Assembly: GCA_004193205.1 (NCBI GenBank)
Contig: RZUM01000002.1
Coordinates: 62,001-126,000, forward strand
Reading direction: 5' to 3'
Length of the DNA: 64,000 nt
Origin: Gordonia sediminis
Lineage (GTDB): Bacteria; Actinomycetota; Actinomycetes; Mycobacteriales; Mycobacteriaceae
Position numbers and translations under genes: made by a program. This document shows, piece by piece, positions 45,965 through 55,862 of the stretch (positions are counted from its first letter, which is position 1; every line of letters begins with the position of its first letter). The notes under the pieces are model-generated. The model was not told the DNA's origin and made no database searches. It worked only from the letters and a program-made list of their open reading frames with translations.

Positions 45965-46705
45965 TCAGCCGGGGTGTCTACCGGAACCACTGCGCCGCAG
46001 CAATGTCTGTGCATTGGCCACCGCGGCTCCGCCGGTGTCGTTGTTGAAATAGACGTAGACGTCCTGGCCGGCGTCGTAGCAACCCGAGATCCGGCTCAGC
46101 CAAGTGTCCAGCGCTCGAATGCCGTAGCTCGTTGCCGGCGTGCCGCGACCCTCATGCAGGCGGACGTATCCGAAATCGGCGGTCTTCCACAGTGGCGTCA
46201 GGACCCGGCTGCGCCGGTCCGCCCAGCACAGCGCGGCGCCGTGCCTGCTCATCACGTCCCGAACCTCGTCGCACCACCACGAATCGTGCCGCGGCTCGAC
46301 GACAACGCGCGTCGCCGCCGGGAACTCGCGCAGCGTCGCATCGAGGGCGTCCGGCCGCGCCGGCAGGTTCGGCGGCAGCTGCAGCAGCACCGGGCCGAGG
46401 TGATCGCCGAGTGCGGTGGCGCGATCCATGAAGCGGGCGACCGGTTCGGATGGGTCGGACAACCGCCGGATATGGGTGAGGTAGCGGCTCATCTTCACCG
46501 CCATGGTGAACCCGGCGGGCACGGCCGCTGCCCACGCGCTGAAGGTACTTCGCTGCGGAAGTCGATAGAAGGTGTTGTTGACCTCGACGGTCGTGAACAC
46601 CCCGGCGTAGTGGCCCAACCAGGCGCGCTGGGGCAGGGTCTCGGGATAGAACGGGCCCCGCCAGTCCCGGTATTGCCACCCAGATGTCCCGATGTGCAGC
46701 ATCAC
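45965..46705 (-). CDS. DUF72 (YecE-like) protein
   Basis: A 246-residue TIM-barrel-like protein of the DUF72 family. It opens with LHIGTSGWQYRDWRGPFYP, then VEVNNTFYRLP, FTMAVKMSRYLTHIRRL, GPVLLQLPPNL, RVVVEPRHDSWW and YVYFNNDTGGAAVANA, all family hallmarks. The biochemical function of DUF72 is not established. It lies between the SulP gene (55 bases) and cyanase (61 bases) on the same strand, so it is likely co-transcribed. Confidence 0.92.
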   Translation of the reverse strand: MMLHIGTSGWQYRDWRGPFYPETLPQRAWLGHYAGVFTTVEVNNTFYRLPQRSTFSAWAAAVPAGFTMAVKMSRYLTHIRRLSDPSEPVARFMDRATALGDHLGPVLLQLPPNLPARPDALDATLREFPAATRVVVEPRHDSWWCDEVRDVMSRHGAALCWADRRSRVLTPLWKTADFGYVRLHEGRGTPATSYGIRALDTWLSRISGCYDAGQDVYVYFNNDTGGAAVANAQTLLRRSGSGRHPG

Positions 46706-46760
46706 CCGCGATCCTACCGCTTCATTCGCGACAACTCACCGACGACCCGTTGGCCTCGAC

Positions 46761-48506
46761 TCACGCCGAATCAGGTCCCCTACCATCGGGATTCGGCCCG
46801 CGATTGGTCGCATCGCGATCGGGTTCACCGCCGATGTCGGCGAGTGCCTGCTCGAGGCCGGGATAGAAGTGCTCACTGTCGAGCGTCGAGTGCAGTCCAT
46901 AGCGTGCCACCAGATCATGCAGCCGGTCCCGCAGCTCGACAAACGCGATATGTGTTCCGGCGGCATTGCATTCCTCGTCGAGGTCGCGCAAGATCTCCGA
47001 CGCCGTCACATCGATGTCGGTGATCGCCTCGCACTGCAGGATGATCCACCGTGGCTGGTATTCGAGCATGAGATGTCGGATCTGCGCCCGGAACTGTCCG
47101 GCATTGGCGAAGAAGAGGGGCGCCTCCCACCGATAGACCACGATCCCGGGGATCAGACGGGCATCCGGGTATTTGACGATGCTGTGCCACCCACCGACGT
47201 CGGCGACCTCCCCGAGTACTGCGCCGTGGGGCCACCAGTTACGCCGGAAGAACAACAGCACCGCGAGAACCAACGCGATGATGATTCCCTGCAGCACGCC
47301 GACGAAGATGACCCCGGCCGCCGCGACGAGGCTGATCGCCAGCGCTGAGGGCCGGATTCGGGCGTAGCGGGCGAGCGCGTCCAGATCGAGCAACGAGATC
47401 GCCGCGGTGATGACCACGGCCGCGAGCGCGGTCTGCGGCATGTCGGCGAGGAGGCCGTTCAGGAAGAGCAGCAACACCGCGACGAGACCCGCGCCGACCA
47501 ATCCGGCCATCTGCGAGCGTGCGCCGGCCTGATCGGCGACTGCGGTGCGCGAACTGGAAACCGACACGGCGAACCCCTGGAAGACCCCGGCGGCGACATT
47601 GGACGCGCCGATGCCGATGATCTCCTTGTCGGCGTCGACCTCTTCGCCCCGTCGGGTGGCGAAGGCCGACGCGGTGGCGATGGTGTCGGTGAGCGACACC
47701 ATCGTGATGCCGATGGCGCCGGCGAGCAGCGGTATCACGTCGGACCACTGCGTGAACGGCATCTCCGGCGTCGGCACGCCCTGCGGCAGTTCGCCCACGG
47801 TCTTGACGCCGTGGTCGACGAGACCGACGATCGCCGACACCACCGTCACACCGATCACCGCGACCAGGATCGCGGGCACCTTGCGGGTCAACATCGGTAG
47901 AACCAGGAGAACCGCGAGAACCGCGAGCCCGGTGACCAGGGTGACCATGCTGGTTTCGTCGAGATGGGTGAGGAATTGCCGGATCTCGTCGACGAAGCCG
48001 TCCGCGTCCGTGGAGAATCCGAACAGTTTGGGCAGCTGGCCGACGATGATCGTGACCGCCAGCCCGTTGAGATAGCCGACCCGGATCTCGCTGGACAGTA
48101 GATCGGCAACAAAGCCCAGTTTTGCGACGCCCAGACCGATCTCGATCAGACCGACCATGACTGCCAGCATCGCCGCGAGCGCGATGGCCCGGGCGGGATC
48201 CGCGGGTACCAGCAGCGGTGTGATGGTGGCCAGGATCAACGGTGACACCGATGAGTCCGGCCCCAACACCAAGACCTTCGACGGACCGACGATCGCGTAC
48301 CCCACCAGACACGCGATCGTGGTGTACAGGCCGGTGACAGGCGGCAGCCCCGCGAGTTCGGCATAGGCCATACCCTGCGGCACCAAGATGGCTGCCAGGA
48401 CAATGCCGGCCACGATGTCGGGGCGCAGCCAGCCACGCTGGTAGCGGCGAAGGGTGGCCAGGCCGGGGAGATACCCGGACACCCGGTCGGCTGTTGCACC
48501 TGCCAT
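46761..48506 (-). CDS. SulP-family anion transporter with STAS domain
   Basis: A 581-residue inner-membrane protein. The SulP transporter core shows DIVAGIVLAAILVPQGMAYAELAGLPP (split as read), VGPSKVLVLGPDSSVSPLI and AVADQAGARSQMAGL. It ends in a cytoplasmic STAS domain (GIVVYRWEAPLFFANAGQF, ITDIDVTASEIL). SulP members carry sulfate, bicarbonate or other anions. Next to cyanase, which consumes bicarbonate, bicarbonate or cyanate transport is an attractive guess only. The start is the ATG at 48506, preferred over a long Arg-rich extension. Divergent from the kinase-like gene, with a 124-base gap. Confidence 0.92.
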   Translation of the reverse strand: MAGATADRVSGYLPGLATLRRYQRGWLRPDIVAGIVLAAILVPQGMAYAELAGLPPVTGLYTTIACLVGYAIVGPSKVLVLGPDSSVSPLILATITPLLVPADPARAIALAAMLAVMVGLIEIGLGVAKLGFVADLLSSEIRVGYLNGLAVTIIVGQLPKLFGFSTDADGFVDEIRQFLTHLDETSMVTLVTGLAVLAVLLVLPMLTRKVPAILVAVIGVTVVSAIVGLVDHGVKTVGELPQGVPTPEMPFTQWSDVIPLLAGAIGITMVSLTDTIATASAFATRRGEEVDADKEIIGIGASNVAAGVFQGFAVSVSSSRTAVADQAGARSQMAGLVGAGLVAVLLLFLNGLLADMPQTALAAVVITAAISLLDLDALARYARIRPSALAISLVAAAGVIFVGVLQGIIIALVLAVLLFFRRNWWPHGAVLGEVADVGGWHSIVKYPDARLIPGIVVYRWEAPLFFANAGQFRAQIRHLMLEYQPRWIILQCEAITDIDVTASEILRDLDEECNAAGTHIAFVELRDRLHDLVARYGLHSTLDSEHFYPGLEQALADIGGEPDRDATNRGPNPDGRGPDSA

Positions 48507-48630
48507 CGTTCCGCCCTCGATGCCTCGTGGACATCCCACGATGTCCCCCACTCGAGCACCACGGATGCGATGCTTTCCAGGTGCACGATACGAGGATTCG
48601 GCCACTCGGCGGCGACGAACGGACACAGCC

Positions 48631-50007
48631 ATGACGGTGCACGACGAGACCAACAGGCGGGTCGCCCCCGGTCCGGGTCCGGCACGCCGCATCAGCGCGG
48701 CGGCGGCCCTGGTCGGCGCAGGCGCGCTCGCGGTCCTCCTGGTGCTGTTCATGATCCACTCCGGGGTGCAGATCATCCTCGGTCTCGTCGGGCTGGCGAT
48801 CGCCGTCGCCGGTGCGTGGTGGCTGATCACCGAACGCGACTTGCGTCGGATCCTCGGGATGGTCGGGATCGTCGTGGGGTTGGGAATCGTCGTGATCGCG
48901 TTCGCGGTCGCCCTGTCGGGCGCCGGTGTGGTCCTCGTACGGTTTGCGATCGCCGTCCTCGTGCTGGGCGTGACGTCGGGTTTCGCCCGCTATGCGCTGC
49001 TGCCCCAACTCCACGCACTCGACCGGTCACGGGCTCCCCGGCCACTGACCAATCCTGTGCTGATCTGCAATCCGAAGTCCGGCGACGGCAAGGTCGAGCG
49101 GTTCGGGATCGTCGACGCGGCGCGAGAACTGGGTGTGCACACCATCGTGCTCGGCCCCGATGACGACCTCGAGCAACTCGCCCGCGACGCGGTCACACGC
49201 GGCGCCGACTGTCTGGGCATGGCCGGCGGCGACGGTTCGCAGGCGCTGGTCGCGTCGGTGGCCGTCGAACACGATCTGCCGTTCGTCTGCGTGAGCGCGG
49301 GCACGCGCAACCATTTCGCGCTCGACCTCGGCCTTGACCGGGACAATCCCCGAACCACCTTGCTCGCGTTTCGTGACGCCGTGGAACGTCGGGTCGACTA
49401 TGCCACCGTCAACGACCGCTTCTTCGTCAACAACGTGTCGCTCGGGGTGTACGCGACGATCGTGCAGCAGGGGTCCTATCGCGCCGAGAAGGCCCAGACG
49501 GCCGCGATGATGCTGCCCGACCTGCTGGGCAGTGCATCGGAGCCCTTCGATCTCCAGTTCACTACGCCGACCGGACAGGAGGTCGACGGTTCCTTCGTCG
49601 TGCTGGTGTCCAACAACCCCTACGCGACGACCGCCACGCTCGACGCAGCGACCCGCCGGCGGATGGACACCGGAACGCTCGGTGTCATCGCCGTGTCGAC
49701 GAGGACGGGCGGCGAGGCGGCGCGGCTGCTGACCAGATCGGCTCTCGGGCTGCGGAAATCGAGCCCGTTTTGGCACGAGTTCACCACCGAGTCGTTCGAG
49801 GTCCGATCGCGCAGCGGACGGGCCCTCGCCGGCGTCGACGGTGAGGCGCTCGACCTCGCGACCCCGCTTCGGTTCCGGAGCCACCCACAGGGCCTGCGGT
49901 TGCTCGTCCCGGCCGGCAATGAGGCGATCGCCGCGCGGCGTGAGGCCCGCGACGTGAACGTGCGAGCTCTCGTCGACATCGCAATGGGTCACGCCCCGCG
50001 TATGTGA
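48631..50007 (+). CDS. Diacylglycerol/lipid kinase-like protein with membrane N-terminus
   Basis: A 458-residue protein. Residues 20-130 contain about four hydrophobic segments. From residue 140 a DAG-kinase/LCB5 catalytic fold follows: VLICNPKSGDGKVERFG, the nucleotide loop MAGGDGSQALVASVA, FVCVSAGTRNHFALDLGLDRD and the C-terminal half with SRSGRALAGVDGEAL. It would phosphorylate a membrane lipid or sphingoid-like substrate. The membrane-segment plus kinase layout is less common than the soluble kinase. ATG at 48631. Confidence 0.85.
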   Translation: MTVHDETNRRVAPGPGPARRISAAAALVGAGALAVLLVLFMIHSGVQIILGLVGLAIAVAGAWWLITERDLRRILGMVGIVVGLGIVVIAFAVALSGAGVVLVRFAIAVLVLGVTSGFARYALLPQLHALDRSRAPRPLTNPVLICNPKSGDGKVERFGIVDAARELGVHTIVLGPDDDLEQLARDAVTRGADCLGMAGGDGSQALVASVAVEHDLPFVCVSAGTRNHFALDLGLDRDNPRTTLLAFRDAVERRVDYATVNDRFFVNNVSLGVYATIVQQGSYRAEKAQTAAMMLPDLLGSASEPFDLQFTTPTGQEVDGSFVVLVSNNPYATTATLDAATRRRMDTGTLGVIAVSTRTGGEAARLLTRSALGLRKSSPFWHEFTTESFEVRSRSGRALAGVDGEALDLATPLRFRSHPQGLRLLVPAGNEAIAARREARDVNVRALVDIAMGHAPRM

Positions 50008-50137
50008 AGGCTCATCCGGCGTTCCCCCGAACGAAGGGATGCTTGCGCAAAAGTGCTCATCTCGAGACGGGAGGTCCTAGCATCGGCGCCGGAGACGGAT
50101 TCCGACCCAGCCGGGGGCACACAGCGGGAGGCCTGCA

Positions 50138-50731
50138 ATGAAGCGATATCTCACCAGGACGACCGGCGCCACGATCGCGGCCGCCGGCATCATCGTCGGA
50201 TCGATGGCCGGAGCCGGGCAGGCGGCGGCCGCGAACTCGGGCCTCAAGCTCGATGGCGTGAACAACGCGAACTGCACGGCGACGATCAAGCTGACCAACT
50301 ACACGAACAACAAGAACTTCGTCCCGGACTGGTGGTTCGACCAGGAGAACGACCCGGCGATGGTCACCGCGACGAGTATCCCGCCGAACCTGAAGGCGCC
50401 CTGGCGGGAGATCACTGGTGTGCCGTGGCCGATCGCGCGATTCGTCGGGGACCCGGCACTGCGGTCGGGCGTGGCCGACGGAGTGTCGACAAGTGGGTAC
50501 AAGAACAACGCTCAGCCCGACGGATTCGTCACCGAGAAGACCATCGAACTGAAGACGGCGTCCGACGCACCGAAACCGTCGCAGGACGGGACCTACACCA
50601 TCCACTTCCGCGTGCGGCTCGGTCCGGAGAACGACGACTATGTGGCGCCGAAGTCCCTGGTCGTGACCGGTTGCAAGTCCGGCACCGGCTCACTCGACTT
50701 CGGGTCTCTCGACATGCTCCTGCCCAAGTGA
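50138..50731 (+). CDS. Secreted protein of unknown function
   Basis: A 197-residue protein with a clear signal peptide (ATIAAAGIIVGSMAGAGQAAAA). The mature domain looks beta-rich: CTATIKLTNYTNNKNFVPDWWF, TVEKTIELK-like strands (VTEKTIELKTASD), TYTIHFRVRLGPENDDYV and a terminal CKSGTGSLDFGSLDMLLPK. Two cysteines could form a disulfide. No family is recognised; similar small secreted proteins occur widely in Mycobacteriales. The 130-base leader shows no clear operator. It converges with the multicopper oxidase. Confidence 0.72.
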   Translation: MKRYLTRTTGATIAAAGIIVGSMAGAGQAAAANSGLKLDGVNNANCTATIKLTNYTNNKNFVPDWWFDQENDPAMVTATSIPPNLKAPWREITGVPWPIARFVGDPALRSGVADGVSTSGYKNNAQPDGFVTEKTIELKTASDAPKPSQDGTYTIHFRVRLGPENDDYVAPKSLVVTGCKSGTGSLDFGSLDMLLPK

Positions 50732-50745
50732 GCGGCCGACCGGGC

Positions 50746-52569
50746 TCACCGCGCGACCAAGCGCAACCGCTGCATCATCTCGTTGTCCTCGTGATCGGTC
50801 AGGTGGCAATGCCACACATAGCCCTGTAGCCGTTCACCGTTGTGTCCGGCGAACACCGCGTCGGGGTCGAAACCGAGTTCTCGCGCCGTCGGCCACCGGA
50901 CCAGGATGCGGGTGACCTGGTCGGGTGGGCAGCGGACGGTGTCCTTCCATCCCGTTTCGTAGGGCGACGGAGCGAACAGCGCACTCGTCAGGTAGTCGCG
51001 CGGTGGCGGCGTCCACCTGGTTCCGAAGGGCGGCGGCGGATTGTCGGCGAGGTAGCGCACCTTGTCGAAATCCCAGCGCCCGACCACGCGGAACTGGACG
51101 AGGTGCAGGTGGATGGCATGCGGCTGCATCGTCACATCGGCGTTGACCAGATCCCAGCACTCGACGCTGCCCTGCACCGGATGTTCGAAGTCGTCGGTGT
51201 GGAACCGCAGATTGTTGAGGTTCATCGCGAGCACGCCCACCCACGAGGGGTTGCCAGGATCCGCCGTCACATTGAGGGTGGCGGTCCGGACTCGGTCGAC
51301 ACGTTCACCACCGATGCGCGCCAACGCCTTCGGCCGATGCGCAGAACCACGCAGACGGTCCGGGATGCGACGGTATCGGCCTCGACGATTGCCCACGTCG
51401 AATCGCATCACCGACCGGACGGATGTGGCGCCGATGGCCTGTCCCACCCAGGAGATCTGCATCGTGTTGATCAGCTGGATCCGGTCGCCCGGTCGCCGAT
51501 CACCGAAGTCGATGAGGATGTCGTACCGTTCGGCCGGAGAGATCGTGAGAGCGCGGACCCGTACCGGTGCGTCGAGTAGTCCGCCGTCGCTGCCGATCAC
51601 CCAGAACCCAGAGCCATCCGAGAGCGACAGTCGATAGTCGCTGAGTTGACTGGAACTGAGGATCCGGAACCGATACACGCCGCGGTCCACCGACATCCGC
51701 GGCCACACCACACCGTTCACCACCATCGTGTCGCCGGCCATCCCTCCCGTCACGTGACCGGCTGCGACGGCGGGGGTGTTGTCGTAGCGGAGACGCCCAT
51801 CGGGATAGAAGAGCTTGTCGCACAGGACGAGTGGCGTTTCGTGCTCCCCGGTCGGCAGGCCGAGCGGGTTGTCGTGTCGCCCGGTGTCCCACTCGTCGCG
51901 CACGAGGTAGTGTCCGCTCAATCCCGCGTAGATGCTCAGGCGAGTGGTTCCCATCGAGTGATCGTGGTACCAGAGCTGTGCGGCTTCGCCCGGATTGCGG
52001 AACCGATAGGTCACCGCCCCGCCCAGGCGGAAGGGTGACGTCGGAAACCCGTCGTCGGCGGGGCGATTCGGTGCGCCGTGCAAATGGACGACCAGCGGTG
52101 GGAGGGTCCGGTCGAGCTCGGATGCACCGTGCAGGGTGGTGTCGACGTCGGTCCCCATCGGATGTCGTCGCAGTCGGTTGACGACGGTGACCTCCGGCTC
52201 TGCACCTGCGTGCGTCTCGATCGTCGGGCCGTGATGGGTGAGACCGCCGAAGCCGAAACTGGGTGCGGGCTCCAGGTCCCGATGAAACCGGTGCATGGCG
52301 TCGGCTGCCACCAGCCGGTCCGGCGCGGAGATCACGGGCAGTCGTGGCAGATCGTCGACGAAGGGGACCAACGGCGGCGAGCGATAGGTCAGGAAGGGAA
52401 TGCCGGGGACGGTCGGTTGCTCGTGGTCCATCGGTGGTGTGTACCCGCCGGGCGCGGCATCGGCGCGGGTCGGCAGTGCCGTCCCGACCGCAGCGATCCC
52501 GGCCGCTCGGAGGAGTGCTCGGCGGCCGATTGGTGGCCGCCGACCAGCGGCATCCGCACGTGCGCCCAT
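50746..52569 (-). CDS. Multicopper oxidase, CotA/bilirubin-oxidase-like, Tat-exported
   Basis: A 607-residue oxidase. The N-terminus carries a twin-arginine signal (GRRALLRAAGIAAVGTAL). Copper ligands are complete: HLHGAPN, LWYHDHSMG, HAIHLHLVQF and VWHCHLTDHEDNEMM near the end. Such enzymes couple four one-electron oxidations of phenols, bilirubin-like compounds or metals to oxygen reduction. The axial Met position is compatible with Met in DNEMM. It diverges from the P-type ATPase. A 27-codon copy of its C-terminus lies 5 kb away as a remnant. Confidence 0.92.
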   Translation of the reverse strand: MGARADAAGRRPPIGRRALLRAAGIAAVGTALPTRADAAPGGYTPPMDHEQPTVPGIPFLTYRSPPLVPFVDDLPRLPVISAPDRLVAADAMHRFHRDLEPAPSFGFGGLTHHGPTIETHAGAEPEVTVVNRLRRHPMGTDVDTTLHGASELDRTLPPLVVHLHGAPNRPADDGFPTSPFRLGGAVTYRFRNPGEAAQLWYHDHSMGTTRLSIYAGLSGHYLVRDEWDTGRHDNPLGLPTGEHETPLVLCDKLFYPDGRLRYDNTPAVAAGHVTGGMAGDTMVVNGVVWPRMSVDRGVYRFRILSSSQLSDYRLSLSDGSGFWVIGSDGGLLDAPVRVRALTISPAERYDILIDFGDRRPGDRIQLINTMQISWVGQAIGATSVRSVMRFDVGNRRGRYRRIPDRLRGSAHRPKALARIGGERVDRVRTATLNVTADPGNPSWVGVLAMNLNNLRFHTDDFEHPVQGSVECWDLVNADVTMQPHAIHLHLVQFRVVGRWDFDKVRYLADNPPPPFGTRWTPPPRDYLTSALFAPSPYETGWKDTVRCPPDQVTRILVRWPTARELGFDPDAVFAGHNGERLQGYVWHCHLTDHEDNEMMQRLRLVAR

Positions 52570-52765
52570 ACCAAGCCCTCCCCTGCGTCGCCGCTCCGAA
52601 GCGCCTCATCGCTGGCTGCCCAGTCTAGGCCTCGACGGACATCGCGGGACTATTCTCGGCTCGTGCACACCGCGTGGACCTCGCACTCCGCGGCCGGCCC
52701 CTACCCGGCGCCGGGACCGGGTGGTCGATCGCGTGCCAGGCCGGGACACCTGCAGCCCACCCGTC

Positions 52766-55438
52766 ATGGATGACTCCACGCGGCCATCCGAGCCGCTCCA
52801 GGAGCGCCGAGCCGTCGATGCCAGAGACGGGCGATCCTCGGAGCCGGTGGTGGGGGACGAACCTCGTGGTCTGACGAGCGCCGACGCGGATCGGCGGCGC
52901 GCCGAGGCCGGTGCCAACCAGCTGCCTACCCCCAGACGTCAGCCCGCATGGCGGCGACTTCTGGCGGAGATGTCGCACTTTTTCGCGCTGATGCTCTGGT
53001 GTGCAGGCGGACTGGCGTTCATCGCCGGTATGCCGGCCCTGGGTGTGGCCATCTTCGTCGTCATCGTGGTCAACGGGGTCTTCGCCTTCGTGCAGGAGGA
53101 ACGTGCCGAACATGCCGCGGCGCGCCTACGTGATCTCCTTCCGAGCGGCGTCCGGGTCCGGCGCGACGGGATGGTCGTCGACCTGCCGGCCTCCGAGCTC
53201 GTCCCGGACGATGTCGTGCTGCTGTCGGCGGGTGACCGAGTACCCGCCGATGTGCACCTCATGCGGGCGCAAGGTGTGCGCATCGACGAGTCGATGCTCA
53301 CCGGTGAGAGCGTGCCCGTCCCGATGACGACAGGCGAGGATGCGAATGCGGGCACCTTCGTCGTCGATGGTGACGCCGAAGCGCTCGTCGTCCGCATCGG
53401 CGGCGCCACCCGACTGGCAGAGATCGCCGGCCTGACCGCAGGTGTGCGGCGCCGTCGGAGCCCGCTGGCGCTCGAGATCGGCCGCGTGGTGCGCACGGTG
53501 GCGGTCGTCGCCGTGATCGCGGGTATCGGGTTCTTCGGGATGGCGCTCCTCACCGGCACACCCGCCGAGGACGGTTTCCTGTTCGCGATCGGCGTCACGG
53601 TCGCATTGGTACCCGAGGGCCTATTGCCGACGGTCACCCTGTCGCTGGCCATGGGGGCGCAGCGGATGGCCGCGCGCTGCGGGTTGGTCCGCCACCTGGA
53701 GGCGGTCGAGACACTCGGATCGACGACCTTTATCTGCACCGACAAGACCGGCACCCTCACGCTCAACCAGATGGGCGTCGTGCAGGTGTGGACGCCTGCG
53801 GGGCCCGTGCGCATCTCCGGCGACGGCTACGACCCGCACGGTGAGGTCGATGCCGCTTCGCGGGCTCGCAACGCCGCACGGATCGCGGTCGACGCGGCCC
53901 GCCGTTGTTCCCAGGGAAGAATCGTCGAGCGAGACGGGATCTGGGACCCGGTGGGTGACCCGATGGAGGCCGCCATCGACACCGCATATCGCCGACTCGG
54001 TGACCACTCGGGTGAGCCCGTCGAGGCGACGACCTCCGGTCACCGACCTTTCGATCCGGAACGCCGCAGGGAATCGGTCGTTTCGGAGGGGTGGTTGGTG
54101 GTGAAGGGTGCGCCCGAGAGTGTGCTCCCCCGTTGCATCGATCAGGACGACGGGGTGCGCGCGGTCACCGACAACCTTGCCGCACAGGGCCTTCGGGTCC
54201 TGGCGGTGGCGCGCCGGGCGGCAGACTCGCTCGATCCTGGCATGAGCGACGACGAGGTGGAGCGCGATCTCACCCTGCTCGGGCTGTTGGCCATGCAGGA
54301 TCCACCCCGCCCGGGCGTATCCGAGTCCATCGCGCAGTGCCGGGAGGCCGGAATCCGGCTCGCCATGCTCACCGGCGATCATCCACGAACCGCTCTCGCG
54401 ATCGCGCAGCAGATCGGTCTGATCGGGCCGGACGGGACCGTGCTCAGCGGCGACGACCTTCCCGACGACGACGCTGCCCTGCGCCGACTGCTCGACCGCG
54501 ACGGTGTCGTACTGAGCCGGGTTACTCCTGAGCAGAAGCTGTCGGTGGCGCGCACATTGCAGGGCGCAGGCCACGTCGTCGCCATGACCGGCGACGGGGT
54601 GAACGACGCCCCAGCGCTGCGCCAGGCCGACATCGGCGTGGCCATGGGGCTCTCGGGCACCGATGTGGCCCGGGAGGCCGCCGACCTGGTCCTGCTCGAC
54701 GACCACTTCTCGACGATCGTCGACGCCGTCGAGCAGGGCCGGGCCACCTACGCCAACATCAGGCGATTCCTGACCTACCACCTCACCGACAATGTCGCCG
54801 AGCTCACCCCCTTCGTGGTGTGGGCCGTGTCGGGCGGTCACATCCCGCTCGCGATCGGCGTGTTGCAGATCCTCTGCCTCGACATCGTGACGGACCTTCT
54901 CCCCGCACTGGCGCTCGGCGGCGAGGCCGCAAACCCGAAGACCCTGCATCGCCCGCCGGAACGGCGCCACATCATCGACCCGGTTCTGCTGCGGCGCGTC
55001 TTCGGGGTCCTCGGTCCCACCGAAGCGGTGATGGAAATGACGGCGTTCCTGTTCGTCTTCGTGGCAGCCGGTTGGCGGCCGGGCGATGAGTTCCCCGGTG
55101 GCCACGTCCTCGCCGCGGCCTCGGGCGCGGCATTCGCGACGGTGATCGTCGGACAGGCAGCGAACGCCTTCGCCTGTCGTAGCGCCACCAAGTGGCCCGG
55201 CGCCCTCGGCTGGACCACCAATCGGCTGCTGCTGATCGCCGTGGCGACATCGGCGGCACTGATGGTGGTGTTCCTGACCGTCCCGGGGTTGGCGGATCTC
55301 CTCGGTCAGGCGATCCCTCCGGTGATGGTCTGGCCGGCCGTCCTTGCGGCCGCGCCGGTCGTGCTGGCGGCCGACGGGATGCAGAAGGTATGGCGTGCGC
55401 GGCGGCGTTCCTCCACCGCGGCACGCCGGTTTCGGTAG
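52766..55438 (+). CDS. P2-type cation-transporting ATPase
   Basis: An 890-residue P-type ATPase. Motifs in order: actuator DESMLTGESVPVPM, membrane motif VALVPEGLLPTVTLSLAMG, phosphorylation site CTDKTGTLTLNQ, nucleotide site VVKGAPESVLP, and hinge MTGDGVNDAPALRQADIGVAMG. PEGLLPTVT in segment 4 places it near Na+/K+ and Ca2+ pumps rather than heavy-metal pumps, and no N-terminal CxxC domain is present. The ion is undetermined. ATG at 52766. In mycobacteria a related pump (CtpF) belongs to the dormancy regulon and often stands near similar hydrolases; a clear DosR box was not found here. Confidence 0.92.
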   Translation: MDDSTRPSEPLQERRAVDARDGRSSEPVVGDEPRGLTSADADRRRAEAGANQLPTPRRQPAWRRLLAEMSHFFALMLWCAGGLAFIAGMPALGVAIFVVIVVNGVFAFVQEERAEHAAARLRDLLPSGVRVRRDGMVVDLPASELVPDDVVLLSAGDRVPADVHLMRAQGVRIDESMLTGESVPVPMTTGEDANAGTFVVDGDAEALVVRIGGATRLAEIAGLTAGVRRRRSPLALEIGRVVRTVAVVAVIAGIGFFGMALLTGTPAEDGFLFAIGVTVALVPEGLLPTVTLSLAMGAQRMAARCGLVRHLEAVETLGSTTFICTDKTGTLTLNQMGVVQVWTPAGPVRISGDGYDPHGEVDAASRARNAARIAVDAARRCSQGRIVERDGIWDPVGDPMEAAIDTAYRRLGDHSGEPVEATTSGHRPFDPERRRESVVSEGWLVVKGAPESVLPRCIDQDDGVRAVTDNLAAQGLRVLAVARRAADSLDPGMSDDEVERDLTLLGLLAMQDPPRPGVSESIAQCREAGIRLAMLTGDHPRTALAIAQQIGLIGPDGTVLSGDDLPDDDAALRRLLDRDGVVLSRVTPEQKLSVARTLQGAGHVVAMTGDGVNDAPALRQADIGVAMGLSGTDVAREAADLVLLDDHFSTIVDAVEQGRATYANIRRFLTYHLTDNVAELTPFVVWAVSGGHIPLAIGVLQILCLDIVTDLLPALALGGEAANPKTLHRPPERRHIIDPVLLRRVFGVLGPTEAVMEMTAFLFVFVAAGWRPGDEFPGGHVLAAASGAAFATVIVGQAANAFACRSATKWPGALGWTTNRLLLIAVATSAALMVVFLTVPGLADLLGQAIPPVMVWPAVLAAAPVVLAADGMQKVWRARRRSSTAARRFR

Positions 55439-55447
55439 AAGCCCAAG

Positions 55448-55552
55448 ATGTTTGACCTCCTGGCCCCGGCCGAAGATGCCAACTGCGCCAACGTCGTCGA
55501 CATCGATCGCCAGCACCGGTTGGCTCGTGACTGGTTCTCGACGAAACTCCCC
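55448..55552 (+). pseudogene. Internally deleted copy of the alpha/beta-hydrolase gene
   Basis: The frame reads FDLLAPAEDANCANVVDID then RLARDWFSTKLP. The first part matches residues about 70-90 of the intact hydrolase at 56033 (FDLLTPAEEANRANVFDIE) and the second its C-terminus (TLARDWFLAHL), with the catalytic middle missing. It starts ten bases after the ATPase gene. It is a relic, not a functional gene. Confidence 0.75.
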
Positions 55553-55574
55553 ACCGGTCGACGTCAGAGCTGGG

Positions 55575-55805
55575 TCAGCGCGAGGCCCGCCTGGCCACCA
55601 GGTAGAGCGGGAAGAACACCACGAAAAGTAGGAGGCACCCGACCAACCACGCGGTCGGAGTGTCGACGCTGAACGATCCGAATGTCATGACGACCTCGTC
55701 GGGGCCATCTTGTCGCGCTTTCGCGTCGACGTAGACCCATACGTCTACTCCAACGACGATAAGAAGAACGATCAGCGGGATGAACGACGTTACCGAGTCC
55801 GACAC
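55575..55805 (-). CDS. Small two-helix membrane protein
   Basis: A 76-residue protein: MSDSVTSFIPLIVLLIVVGV then DVWVYVDAKARQDG, a short polar loop, and TAWLVGCLLLFVVFFPLYLV with a basic end RRASR. The VWVYVDAK stretch is seen in small membrane proteins of unknown function. It lies between two gene remnants on the minus strand and appears intact. Confidence 0.65.
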   Translation of the reverse strand: MSDSVTSFIPLIVLLIVVGVDVWVYVDAKARQDGPDEVVMTFGSFSVDTPTAWLVGCLLLFVVFFPLYLVARRASR

Positions 55806-55862
55806 ATCTCACCATCTCACGCTCGTCGGGACGACGCTTTGACACATCCGACCGCCGTGCGG

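Noticed and set aside
52570-52765. DosR dormancy box before the P-type ATPase
   Set aside because: Only a left half-site (GGGACT near 52646) is present; the right half does not match.
55448-55672. 74-codon frame after the P-type ATPase as a real gene
   Set aside because: Only its first 35 codons resemble a protein, and they are two joined pieces of the neighbouring hydrolase. The rest is antisense to the small membrane-protein gene.
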